Below are positions 1-7,208 of a stretch of DNA of 10,000 nucleotides, one piece after another. The DNA is taken from contig NZ_JAIWOI010000263.1 in the NCBI RefSeq assembly GCF_020217005.1, forward strand, positions 1 through 10,000. The letters are read 5' to 3'. This DNA comes from Rheinheimera sp. (GTDB lineage: Bacteria > Pseudomonadota > Gammaproteobacteria > Enterobacterales > Alteromonadaceae). Both the position numbers and the translations under genes were made by a program. Numbering within the stretch: the first letter of the stretch is position 1; each line of letters starts with the position of its first letter. The notes beneath the pieces were generated by a model that saw nothing but the letters and a program-made list of their open reading frames with translations, did not search any database and was not told the DNA's origin.

Positions 1-1
1 G

Positions 2-898
2 CATCATCTGGTGACGCCAGACTTGCCGCTGTTAAGCACAGAGCCGGTATTACCAGTCTGGACCAGTGATAAAGCGCAGGAGCTGGATACTGTGGTGTAT
101 TCGTCTCGTAAATCCTTTTTGCGTGAACACAGTGACGAAGAAGGCATTCAGTACATAGACGATGTGCAGCTGGAACGGTATTACAAAAACTATCTTGAAG
201 GCATGGGAGAAACTGAAAAAGCTTTTGTCGCAGCCGTCAGTCGTTTAGGTCGTTATCCTGTGGTAGGCGGTCTTGCCATTCATTGGCAAAGCTCAGGGGT
301 ATATATTGATTGCAGCCTGAATCTGTTTGATCAGAGTGTACAAAAAGCTTTTGCGGTCGCGGTCAATAACGTGGTGCAACTTGCCCGTTCCATTGCAAAG
401 GTCGGTATTTTTAAAGCCTGCTTGTTCGATGCCCGTCAGACCATCCATATTTCACGGGATAATACGGATGTACCTTTTGTCGTGCCAGAGGGCACAACGC
501 TGAAATATGAGCTGGGCCAAAGTCAACTTGAGGACTTGAGTGCCCAACATAGTTATTTTGAAGATGGTAAAGATCCTGATGAGCAATTGGTACTGCCTGA
601 AGACATCATGGACGATCTCGCTGCTTTAAATTTAATCCGGCACACCGGCTGTATTATCTTTGAAGTCACGCCTTTGTATATGAAAATACATAATTACTAT
701 CGTTTGCTCGAACCTGCAGCTGAAGCACAATTTGCCGCTTTGCTGCAAAGTATTCTGGCGAAAGTGCCTTTGATTAGTGGCGAAGGTGTGGGCGGCTTTA
801 TGAAGTTACCTCATAAAGACACCCGGCATTTCAGTCATCAGAGCCAGCAGGAACTTTGTTATTATCCTGCTAATCCTATGAATTACAGAAAGAATTAG
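2..898 (+). CDS. Conserved protein of unknown function, 5' end probably outside the window
   Basis: I do not recognise this protein. The frame is open from the window edge to the TAA at 896-898. A GTG at 11-13 could serve as a start and would give 295 residues, but the codons before it are also open and no ribosome binding site can be seen, so the gene is likely truncated at its 5' end. The product looks soluble and cytoplasmic: there is no signal peptide in the visible part, no long hydrophobic segment, and many acidic residues in the middle (around residues 175-205 counted from the GTG). It has no obvious catalytic motif, metal-binding cluster or nucleotide-binding loop. The C-terminus is rich in His, Gln, Tyr and Asn. 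The stop lies 15 bases before the M1 aminopeptidase start, so the two are probably co-transcribed. That gives no firm clue to function. The coding call is safe; the product is unknown. Confidence 0.85.
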   Translation, partial: HHLVTPDLPLLSTEPVLPVWTSDKAQELDTVVYSSRKSFLREHSDEEGIQYIDDVQLERYYKNYLEGMGETEKAFVAAVSRLGRYPVVGGLAIHWQSSGVYIDCSLNLFDQSVQKAFAVAVNNVVQLARSIAKVGIFKACLFDARQTIHISRDNTDVPFVVPEGTTLKYELGQSQLEDLSAQHSYFEDGKDPDEQLVLPEDIMDDLAALNLIRHTGCIIFEVTPLYMKIHNYYRLLEPAAEAQFAALLQSILAKVPLISGEGVGGFMKLPHKDTRHFSHQSQQELCYYPANPMNYRKN

Positions 899-913
899 TT
901 TTCGGAGTAAAAA

Positions 914-2740
914 ATGCGTGTTGTGTTGCTGTTGCTGTTTATCCTTGCTGCCAAAGTTCAGGCCGCTGATCCCCATAGTTTCAGCAACTTTGCCTTAGTC
1001 AGTCACCCACGACTGACCTTAGATTTAACGGCTGATTTTGACAAACAGCAGCTTTCTGGTTTTGTTGAGTTGCAACTGGAATGGCATCATCCGGAAGTGC
1101 GCGAGCTGGTATTGGACAGTCGCGATCTGACTATTAAAAAAGTCATGGGCCAATCTGCTGAAGGCCGTTGGGTAAAGCTAAGTCACAGCTTAGGAGAGGT
1201 TTCATCTACTCATGGACAAGCGCTGAGGATTGAGTTTCCAGCGCAGTTTCCCAAGGTACGCATTTATTACCACACCAGCCCACAGGCCTCAGGATTACAA
1301 TGGCTGACTAAAGAGCAAACCAGCGAAAAGCAACAGCCTTTTATGTACAGCCAGTCGCAGTCTATTCATGCCCGCAGCTGGATCCCATTACAAGACACAC
1401 CGGCAGTGCGGCTGAATTATCAGGCTCGTATTCATACGCCTAGACAGTTACTTGCAGTGATGGGGGCTGATAACAGTGCCAATACCGACAAAGACGGTGA
1501 TTATTTTTTCCGTATGCCGCAAGCCATTCCTTCTTACCTGATTGCGCTCGCTATTGGGGATTTAGAATTTAAGGCTATGTCTGAACGTACGGGCGTCTAT
1601 GCCGAAAAAGTCTGGCTGGATAAAGCAGTGGCCGAATTTTCTGATACAGAGCAAATGATGCAGGTCGCAGGCGCTATGTACGGCGAGTATCCATGGGGCC
1701 GTTATGATTTGCTGATTTTACCGGCCAGTTTTCCTTTTGGCGGTATGGAAAATCCACGTTTGTCTTTTATTACTCCCACAGTTATAGCTGGTGATAAAAG
1801 TCTGGTCAGTTTAATAGCGCATGAGCTGGCGCATTCCTGGTCTGGAAATTTGGTCACCAACGGCAGTTGGCACGAACTTTGGCTGAACGAGGGTTTTACC
1901 AGCTATGTGGAAAACCGCATTATGGAACAGGTGTATGGGCCTGAGCGCGCCTTGCTGGAGCGTCAGTTGTCCGTGCAGGACTTAGAAAACGATCTGGATC
2001 AGATCGATGCCAAAGACACTTTATTGGTAACCGACTACACAGGCCGGGATCCTGATGATGCCTTTACCCAGGTGCCTTATGTTAAAGGCATGCTGTTTTT
2101 GCAGTTTTTAGAGCAACGTTTTGGTCGTAAAACTTTCGACGAGTTTTTAAAAAACTACTTTCAGAGTTTTGCATTTCAGAGCATGGATACAGAGAAGTTC
2201 CTGCGTTTTATGCGTAAAACTTTGTTGAATGACCCGGACATAGTCTCTATGGGGGAAGTACTGGAATGGATTTATCAACCCGGATTGGCCAGCACTTTTG
2301 TTGCTCCGGTTTCTGATGCGTTTAAACAAGTCGATCTACAACTGGCGTTATGGCAAAAAAGTGGCCAGTTGTCTGATTTAGCAACAAACAGTTGGAGTAT
2401 TCACCATTGGTTACATTTTATTGGTCAGTTGACTGATACTGTCAACATGGCTCAGTTACAGCAGTTAGACCAGGGCTTTGCATTAAGCCAAAGTCAAAAT
2501 GCTGAAGTTGCTACAGCCTGGTTTAAAGTGGCGTTAGCAAAAAACTACTCAGAAGCACAGCCTGCGCTTGAGCAGTTTTTAATCCGGGTCGGACGGCGCA
2601 AGTTTGTGGTGCCTTTGTATCAGCAACTGAGCCAAAACCAGCAAACTCTGAGCTGGGCCAGGGCTGTGTACCAGAAAGCACGGCCTGGTTATCATCCATT
2701 GACTCAATCTGCTGTCGATAAGGTGCTGAAGCTTAATTAA
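914..2740 (+). CDS. Exported M1 zinc aminopeptidase, leukotriene A4 hydrolase-like branch
   Basis: This 608-residue zinc metallopeptidase should remove N-terminal amino acids from peptides. Residues 1-17 form a signal peptide (a positive start, a Leu-rich core, then KVQA before Ala-Asp), so it acts in the periplasm or outside the cell, possibly in peptide feeding. The substrate-anchoring loop GGMEN is at 276-280. The zinc site is HELAH at 303-307 (H303, H307) with E304 as general base, and E326 eighteen residues later as third ligand. Y389 in VPYVKG fits the catalytic Tyr (human LTA4H Y383). QSQSIHAR at about 147-154 and GRRKF at 560-564 match LTA4H landmarks, including the carboxylate-binding Arg and Lys (here R561 and K563). 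These place it in the LTA4H/ColAP branch rather than with PepN. Phe384 and Val390 replace residues that are Tyr and Glu in the human enzyme. A GGAG at 904-907 supports the ATG. Epoxide hydrolase activity is not implied. Confidence 0.95.
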   Translation: MRVVLLLLFILAAKVQAADPHSFSNFALVSHPRLTLDLTADFDKQQLSGFVELQLEWHHPEVRELVLDSRDLTIKKVMGQSAEGRWVKLSHSLGEVSSTHGQALRIEFPAQFPKVRIYYHTSPQASGLQWLTKEQTSEKQQPFMYSQSQSIHARSWIPLQDTPAVRLNYQARIHTPRQLLAVMGADNSANTDKDGDYFFRMPQAIPSYLIALAIGDLEFKAMSERTGVYAEKVWLDKAVAEFSDTEQMMQVAGAMYGEYPWGRYDLLILPASFPFGGMENPRLSFITPTVIAGDKSLVSLIAHELAHSWSGNLVTNGSWHELWLNEGFTSYVENRIMEQVYGPERALLERQLSVQDLENDLDQIDAKDTLLVTDYTGRDPDDAFTQVPYVKGMLFLQFLEQRFGRKTFDEFLKNYFQSFAFQSMDTEKFLRFMRKTLLNDPDIVSMGEVLEWIYQPGLASTFVAPVSDAFKQVDLQLALWQKSGQLSDLATNSWSIHHWLHFIGQLTDTVNMAQLQQLDQGFALSQSQNAEVATAWFKVALAKNYSEAQPALEQFLIRVGRRKFVVPLYQQLSQNQQTLSWARAVYQKARPGYHPLTQSAVDKVLKLN

Positions 2741-2804
2741 ATTTTCAGTGGGCGTTCAGCAAAGCAGGCTAGTCTGTAGTGAAGTTATTTAACAGGACAT
2801 AGAA

Positions 2805-3485
2805 ATGAGAACACAATTAGTAGCGCTGTTAGTGTGTAGCCTGAGTTTTGTCGCTTTAGCCGATAGTCCAGCAGTGAAAACCGTCACAGTCTCAGGCTCT
2901 GCAGTGATACAAGCAAAGCCAGATGCAGTGCGTTTAAGTATGCAAATTCAGCAGACCGCTGAGAAAGTCAGCGATGCAAAACAAAAAGTGGATGAGCAAG
3001 TGGCCGCTTTATCCAAAGCCCTGCGTAAGCTGGGTGTAAAAGAAGAACAATTAAACAATGCGCCTTTACGTATTCAACAGGATTATCAGCATGACCCTGA
3101 GCGCAAATTGCCTATCCGCTATCAGGTTAGCCGTGACATAGTCGTGTCGTTACAAGATCTTTCGCTATACAGTACCGTATTGCAACAAGCAGCTGATTTG
3201 GGCGTGACTCAGATGAATCAGGCTGAATTTTTAGTCAGTCAATCAGATCAACTGTATCAAGACGCGTTACAACAGGCTTTTACTCAGGCTAAAACTAAAG
3301 CAGCATTACTGGCAAAAGCCAATGGTTTATCTTTGGGTTTGGCACAAAAAATCAATGAACAAGGTTACGCTCCGGCTCCTGTGATGAAGATGGCCAGAGC
3401 CATGGCGGACGGCGCTGAAGTCAGCTTTGGTCAGACCGATATCAGAGCCGAAGTGTCAGTTGAGTTTGAAATGAACAGTCATTGA
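2805..3485 (+). CDS. Exported SIMPL-domain (DUF541, YggE/BP26-like) protein
   Basis: This is a 226-residue protein of the SIMPL family, whose members are periplasmic or outer-membrane-associated and have no settled molecular function; YggE of E. coli has been linked to lower oxidative stress. Residues 1-19 form a signal peptide ending VALA before Asp-Ser-Pro. Cys11 lies inside the hydrophobic core and lacks a proper lipobox, so a lipoprotein is unlikely. The mature part starts with the typical TVSGSAVIQAKPD segment (about 27-40), followed by a helical Gln/Lys-rich stretch with LRKLGVKEEQL, the YQVSRDIVVSLQDL strand region, and a C-terminal beta strand ending VSVEFEM. That order covers the whole domain, so the gene looks complete. 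AGGA at 2794-2797, seven bases before the ATG, supports the start. It lies 64 bases after the aminopeptidase with no terminator hairpin between, so read-through from upstream is possible. No clear promoter is seen. Confidence 0.92.
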   Translation: MRTQLVALLVCSLSFVALADSPAVKTVTVSGSAVIQAKPDAVRLSMQIQQTAEKVSDAKQKVDEQVAALSKALRKLGVKEEQLNNAPLRIQQDYQHDPERKLPIRYQVSRDIVVSLQDLSLYSTVLQQAADLGVTQMNQAEFLVSQSDQLYQDALQQAFTQAKTKAALLAKANGLSLGLAQKINEQGYAPAPVMKMARAMADGAEVSFGQTDIRAEVSVEFEMNSH

Positions 3486-3592
3486 TTGTTTAATGAACAA
3501 AAGTGCCTAAATCTTTTTGTAGCAGAGGTTTAAATTTCGCGACAAAACAAGTAATGTAGGGACCTTCGTAGTAATGGTAGAACCTATATTTC

Positions 3593-4066
3593 ATGCGTGA
3601 GCAAAAATCTGAATTTTATCAGCTGCTGCAACAGCAAGCTCAGTCTCTGATTGAAGATGAAACTGACCTGATTGCCAATATGGCAAACCTGAGTGCGTTG
3701 CTCTTTAATGAAATGCCTGATCTGAATTGGTCAGGCTTTTATATTTTAAGAGATGATGTTTTGGTCTTAGGACCATTTCAGGGCAAAGTGGCCTGTGTCC
3801 GCATTCCGGTAGGCAAAGGTGTTTGTGGTACAGCAGTGGCTACTGGGGAGATCCAGTTGGTTAAAGATGTACATGAATTTCCCGGCCACATCGCCTGTGA
3901 TGCTGCCAGTAATTCAGAAATTGTGTTGCCTGTGCGGCACAACGGCAAGATTATTGCTGTGTTGGATATTGATAGTCCGAGTCTGGCTCGTTTTGATTTG
4001 GACGATCAGCAAGGACTTGCCGGGTTAGTTCAGTTGTTTGAACAGCATTTGGCACGGACTTTATGA
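3593..4066 (+). CDS. msrC: Free methionine-(R)-sulfoxide reductase (GAF-domain fRMsr)
   Basis: MsrC (E. coli YebR) reduces free methionine-R-sulfoxide in the cytoplasm, with electrons from thioredoxin, and so repairs oxidised methionine. The 157-residue protein is a single GAF domain. It carries the family core GPFQGKVACVRIPVGKGVCG (about 60-79) and GHIACDAASNSEIVLP (about 98-113). Its three cysteines, C68, C78 and C102, have the spacing of C84, C94 and C118 in the published E. coli numbering; C118 is the catalytic one there, so C102 is expected to be catalytic here. The N-terminal KSEFY aligns with KTEFY of the E. coli protein, supporting the ATG at 3593, although no good Shine-Dalgarno lies before it. 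Its stop overlaps the next start in ATGA (4063-4066), so translation of the two is probably coupled. It heads an apparent operon with proQ and prc, an order also known from enterobacteria. Confidence 0.95.
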   Translation: MREQKSEFYQLLQQQAQSLIEDETDLIANMANLSALLFNEMPDLNWSGFYILRDDVLVLGPFQGKVACVRIPVGKGVCGTAVATGEIQLVKDVHEFPGHIACDAASNSEIVLPVRHNGKIIAVLDIDSPSLARFDLDDQQGLAGLVQLFEQHLARTL

Positions 4067-4371
4067 AAGATTTAGTCAATATTCAGGATTATTTATTCCA
4101 GGTTGCCGATGTCGGTGACTGGGAGGGTGAAGAAGAGATCGTCGCTGATCGCATTAACACCATTTATCATTCGGTTTGGCGCCGATTTCCGGATGATATT
4201 TTACCAGCCGAAATAGACCATTTGCTTCATGCTATTTGGAACGAGCTACGAGGTAGTTTAGTTTTATTAGAAGCGGACGAAGATGAACTGGTCGACTGGG
4301 CTATCTGTTACGTTAATAATCAATTAGAAGAAGGCATCAAGTTAGACGATGCCGCTGATGAAGAAGAGTAA
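4063..4371 (+). CDS. Small acidic protein of unknown function between msrC and proQ
   Basis: I do not recognise a named family. The 102-residue product is very acidic: by my count it has 28 Asp/Glu against 6 Lys/Arg. It has no signal peptide or membrane segment, so it should be cytoplasmic. The body looks helical, with aromatic positions such as DYLF near the start, IYHSVWRRF at about 34-42, AIWNELR at about 57-63 and VDWAICYVNNQLEE further on. It ends in an acidic tail, DDAADEEE. There is a single Cys, within AICY, and no metal or nucleotide motif. Its ATG overlaps the msrC stop by 4 bases, and proQ starts 5 bases after its TAA, so it is a true member of the operon and probably translated in step with both neighbours. 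The charge and position beside the basic RNA chaperone ProQ permit a guess at a partner or regulator, but nothing in the sequence shows it. Confidence 0.88.
   Translation: MKDLVNIQDYLFQVADVGDWEGEEEIVADRINTIYHSVWRRFPDDILPAEIDHLLHAIWNELRGSLVLLEADEDELVDWAICYVNNQLEEGIKLDDAADEEE
4363..4368 (+). promoter_or_regulatory. Ribosome binding site that decides the proQ start
   Basis: GAAGAG lies at the end of the acidic-protein gene, 8 bases before the ATG at 4377. An in-frame TTG at 4374 could also be read as a start, but the spacing and the better codon favour the ATG. The site is inside the upstream coding sequence, so proQ translation may depend on ribosomes finishing that gene. Confidence 0.5.
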
Positions 4372-4376
4372 TTTTG

Positions 4377-5099
4377 ATGACAACCCCAACTGAACAAATT
4401 CAAGCTCAACCTGCAGGCAAAGATGTGAAACAAATCCTCGCCGAACTAAGCGAAAAGTTTCCTCTGTGCTTTAGCCAAAGCGGTGAAGCTAAACCTCTGA
4501 AAATTGGTATTTTTCAGGACTTAGCGCAGCGGTTGTCTGAAGAGGATGGCATCAGCAAAACACAAATTCGACATGCCCTACGTTTGTACACCTCCAGTTG
4601 GCGCTATCTGGCTTGCGTTAAAGTAGGTGTTGCCCGGGTTGATCTAGATGGTCAGGCCGGAGAGTTGATCGATGAGCAGCAGGCAGCTCATGCCGCACAA
4701 ACTCTGGAGCAGAGTAAAGCGAAAGCCGCAGAACAACGTAAAGCAAAAGCCGCTGTTGAGCGCGCCAAGCATAAAGAACAGCAAAAAGAACAAGCGAAAA
4801 CGGCACAGGCAGACAAACCTGCTTACAAAAAATCTGCACCAAATAAGGCTGCAGTAGCTGCAAAAGCGGCCAGACTGAACTCTAAGCCTCAGGCCACAGA
4901 GAAAGTGGTTCAAGAGCAAGCGGTTGAACTTATTGCATTAAATACAGCCACGTTAAAAGTTGGCAGTGCCGTGCAGCTAAAAGTAGGACTGAAACCAGTG
5001 CCTGCAACTGTACTTGAAGTAGTTAAAAATGATGTTGTGGTGCAGCTAGCCTCAGGTATGGTGATCAAAACCCAAGGGGACAAGCTGTTCCAGGCTTAA
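4377..5099 (+). CDS. proQ: RNA chaperone ProQ
   Basis: ProQ is a cytoplasmic RNA-binding protein of the ProQ/FinO family that binds many structured sRNAs and mRNA 3' ends; in E. coli it was first found through its effect on the ProP osmoprotectant transporter. From the ATG the protein has 240 residues, close to the 232 of E. coli. The FinO-like domain covers roughly residues 14-115 and contains the family signature ALRLYTSSWRYL followed by VKVGVARVDLDG. A Lys/Ala/Gln-rich, low-complexity basic linker follows (about 115-185), and a C-terminal Tudor-like/KOW-type domain from about 192 contains KVGSAVQLKVG and VLEVVKNDVVVQLASGM. A longer start at TTG 4374 adds only one residue and is less likely. 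The gene lies 5 bases after the acidic-protein gene and 16 bases before prc, matching the proQ-prc pairing in enterobacteria. No separate promoter is visible. Confidence 0.97.
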   Translation: MTTPTEQIQAQPAGKDVKQILAELSEKFPLCFSQSGEAKPLKIGIFQDLAQRLSEEDGISKTQIRHALRLYTSSWRYLACVKVGVARVDLDGQAGELIDEQQAAHAAQTLEQSKAKAAEQRKAKAAVERAKHKEQQKEQAKTAQADKPAYKKSAPNKAAVAAKAARLNSKPQATEKVVQEQAVELIALNTATLKVGSAVQLKVGLKPVPATVLEVVKNDVVVQLASGMVIKTQGDKLFQA

Positions 5100-5115
5100 C
5101 AGAGACGAGTGTTCA

Positions 5116-7134
5116 ATGAAAAAAATTTCCAGCTTAGCGGCGTTTTTTCTGGTTATAGGCAGCAGTGTTGCTGCTCCCGTTATTTCTCCTGTGCCAAATC
5201 TGGCGCAGGAACCACAGCATGCAACAGCCAGTAAACGAGTCACCAATTACTTTACCCGTGAGCATTATTTGGGCTTACGTATTGATGACGAATTGTCGTC
5301 AAAAGTTTTTGACCGCTATATCAAAAGCCTGGATTTTTTCAGGAACGTTTTACTTAAGTCAGATGTTGATGGCTTTGAGAAGTACCGTAACGAGTTTGAT
5401 AACGGTTTGGTCAAAGGTCAGTTTGATTTTGCCTATCAGATGTTTAATTTAAGCATGACGCGTCGTCTGGAGCGTTATGACTATGCAATTAGTTTGCTGG
5501 ATAAACCTTTTGATTTCACAACGAAAGACAGTTATCAGTTTGAGCGCGAAGACGCGCCATGGGCCGCTGATGTGGCGCAGCTTAACGAGCTATGGCGTCA
5601 AAAAGTGAAGTTTGATGCGCTCAATCTGAAATTAGCCGGCAAAACTGCAGAAGAAACGACTAAGTTACTGAAGAAGCGTTATGAAAACGCTAAAAAACGT
5701 TTATTGCAAACTGAAAGCGAAGATGTTTTTCAGATCGTAATGAATTCCTATGCCCGCAGTATTGAAGCTCATACCTCCTATTTATCCCCTCGCAGTGCAG
5801 AACGTTTTCAGCAGGAAATGAACCTGTCGCTGGAAGGCATTGGCGCCGTGCTGCAAAGTGACGATGATTTTACCGTGATTATGAGTCTGGTCCCCGGTGG
5901 TCCGGCTGATATGACGAAAAAAATTAAGCCAAAAGACAAAATAATAGGTGTAGCTCAGGGCGATGAAGAGTTTGTCGATGTTGTAGGCTGGCGACTGGAT
6001 GATGTGGTTGATTTAATTAAAGGTCCGAAAGGCTCGACAGTCCGTCTGCAAGTGCTGGTAGGCGGTGATGCCTCTAAAGGTGTTCCTACTCAGATTTCTA
6101 TTGTTCGCGATAAAATCCGTTTAGAAGACAGGGCGGCCAAGGCCGAAGTTCTGGAGCCTAAACTGAGTCCGTTGGGTAAGAAAATTGGCGTCATTAATAT
6201 TCCAAGTTTTTATAACAACCTGACAGAAGATGTGAAGAAAGAAATTGCCAGCTTAAAACAGCAAAATGTAGATGGCATTATTGTTGATTTGCGTGGTAAC
6301 GGTGGTGGTTCATTACCAGAGGCCGTGACTTTAACGGGTTTATTTATTGATAAAGGTCCGGTAGTTCAAATCAGAGAAGCTGGTAACCGCATCAGCATTA
6401 GCCAGGATTTGGATGGCACTGTGTTTTATGATGGTCCGCTGACTGTTATGGTTGATCGTTACAGCGCGTCAGCTTCAGAAATTTTTGCAGCTGCTATGCA
6501 GGATTATGGCCGTGCACTCATAGTGGGTGAACATACCTTTGGCAAAGGCACAGTTCAGCAGCACCGTGGTTTAGGTCGTGTGTACGACATGTTTGAAGAG
6601 TCTTTGGGCTCAGTGCAATTTACTATCGCAAAGTTTTACCGTATTGATGGAGGTAGTACTCAACACAAAGGCGTGATCCCTGATATCGCATTTCCTTCAC
6701 CAATTGAGCCAGGTGAATGGGGGGAAAGCAAAGAAGAAAACGCTTTGCCTTGGGATAGCATTCCAGCAGCTCAGTACACAGCTTCAGACGATATTAAAAA
6801 GGCATTGCCACTTTTGCAGCAAAAGCATCAGGCCAGGTTTAGCAAAGAGACCGAATACAAGTATCTGATGGATGACATTGCTTTATATAATAAAGAAAAA
6901 GATGAAAAAACTATCTCTTTAAACGAACAAGAGCGTCTAAAGAAAAAAGAGGAAAACACAGCCCGCGACTTGAAACGAGTGAACGAACGCTTGACTCGTT
7001 TGAAGTTACCTGTTGTGAAAAATCTTGAGGATTTACCTGAAGTGCTGGAGAAGCTGGATCCTTTGTTAGAGGAAACAGCGCAAATTACCGCAGATATGTT
7101 AAGTCTGGGTCATTTAGCAAAACGCGCAGAATAA
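5116..7134 (+). CDS. prc: Tail-specific (carboxyl-terminal processing) protease Prc/Tsp
   Basis: Prc is a periplasmic serine protease of family S41. In E. coli it trims the C-terminus of FtsI, degrades proteins with nonpolar tails, and with NlpI destroys the murein endopeptidase MepS. The 672-residue length is close to the E. coli 682. Residues 1-20 are a signal peptide (MKK start, cut after SSVAA). A helical N-terminal region follows, then a PDZ domain at about 239-325 with LEGIGAVLQ and GPADM, then the S41 protease domain. The active site shows S452 in SASASE, D463 and K477 in FGKGTVQQ; Ser and Lys are 25 residues apart, as in the family, with the same numbering as the E. coli precursor. 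GSVQFTIAKFYRIDGGSTQHKGV is followed by the charged Tsp-type C-terminal region, rich in Lys and Glu. The gene appears intact. AGAGACGAG at 5101-5109 is a modest ribosome site. It is the last gene before a strong palindromic terminator. Confidence 0.97.
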   Translation: MKKISSLAAFFLVIGSSVAAPVISPVPNLAQEPQHATASKRVTNYFTREHYLGLRIDDELSSKVFDRYIKSLDFFRNVLLKSDVDGFEKYRNEFDNGLVKGQFDFAYQMFNLSMTRRLERYDYAISLLDKPFDFTTKDSYQFEREDAPWAADVAQLNELWRQKVKFDALNLKLAGKTAEETTKLLKKRYENAKKRLLQTESEDVFQIVMNSYARSIEAHTSYLSPRSAERFQQEMNLSLEGIGAVLQSDDDFTVIMSLVPGGPADMTKKIKPKDKIIGVAQGDEEFVDVVGWRLDDVVDLIKGPKGSTVRLQVLVGGDASKGVPTQISIVRDKIRLEDRAAKAEVLEPKLSPLGKKIGVINIPSFYNNLTEDVKKEIASLKQQNVDGIIVDLRGNGGGSLPEAVTLTGLFIDKGPVVQIREAGNRISISQDLDGTVFYDGPLTVMVDRYSASASEIFAAAMQDYGRALIVGEHTFGKGTVQQHRGLGRVYDMFEESLGSVQFTIAKFYRIDGGSTQHKGVIPDIAFPSPIEPGEWGESKEENALPWDSIPAAQYTASDDIKKALPLLQQKHQARFSKETEYKYLMDDIALYNKEKDEKTISLNEQERLKKKEENTARDLKRVNERLTRLKLPVVKNLEDLPEVLEKLDPLLEETAQITADMLSLGHLAKRAE

Positions 7135-7142
7135 GTGAAGCT

Positions 7143-7197
7143 AAGGGGTCAGAGTCAATAATAGGCTGAAGCCGTTTATTGACTCTGACCCCTTTTT
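7143..7197 (+). terminator. 19-bp perfect palindrome with T tract: prc terminator, REP/RAYT-like repeat candidate
   Basis: Bases 7143-7161 and 7176-7194 are perfect reverse complements (19 bp), separated by a 14-base loop that can fold into a smaller GGC-TGAA-GCC hairpin (7164-7173). Five T residues at 7193-7197 complete an intrinsic terminator for the msrC-prc unit. The stem carries GGGGTCAGAGTC at 7145-7156 and its complement at 7181-7192. From general memory, GGGGTCAGAGT palindromes of this kind recur between genes in gammaproteobacterial genomes and flank REP-associated tyrosine transposase (RAYT) genes. The nested stem is longer than a terminator needs. The terminator role is well supported; the mobile-repeat origin is inferred, as only one copy lies in this window. 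On the other strand only two T residues follow the stem, so it is mainly one-way. Confidence 0.85.
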
Positions 7198-7202
7198 ATA
7201 AC
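7175..7202 (+). promoter_or_regulatory. Weak candidate promoter for nhaC
   Basis: TATAAC at 7197-7202 matches the sigma70 -10 consensus at five of six positions. The -35 at the right distance (7175-7180, TTTATT, 16-base spacer) is poor. The good-looking TTGACT at 7179-7184 is too close, with a 12-base spacer. If used, transcription would begin near 7209 and give a leader of about 34 bases. Because the terminator ends at 7197, nhaC needs a promoter in this short gap unless it lives on read-through. Confidence 0.25.
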
Positions 7203-7208
7203 AACAGA

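Noticed and set aside
2741..2804. Promoter or terminator between the M1 aminopeptidase and the SIMPL gene
   Set aside because: No hairpin with a T tract and no pair of -35/-10 boxes with acceptable spacing was found; only the ribosome site AGGA is clear.
2815..2861. Lipoprotein signal using Cys11 of the SIMPL protein
   Set aside because: The residue before the Cys is Val rather than Gly, Ala or Ser, and a standard cleavage site VALA lies at residues 16-19.
3486..3519. TTGTT-TAATG-AACAA hairpin followed by a T-rich stretch after the SIMPL gene as a terminator
   Set aside because: The stem is only five A/T-rich pairs and the T run begins about 14 bases after it, so it should not terminate efficiently.
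4618..4919. Overlapping open frames on both strands in the proQ linker
   Set aside because: They are by-products of the repetitive Lys/Ala/Gln-rich linker of ProQ, whose frame is clearly the real one.
7179..7202. TTGACT plus TATAAC as a strong sigma70 promoter
   Set aside because: Each box matches well, but the spacer is 12 bases, far below the usable 16-18. TTGACT is also part of the palindrome's stem.
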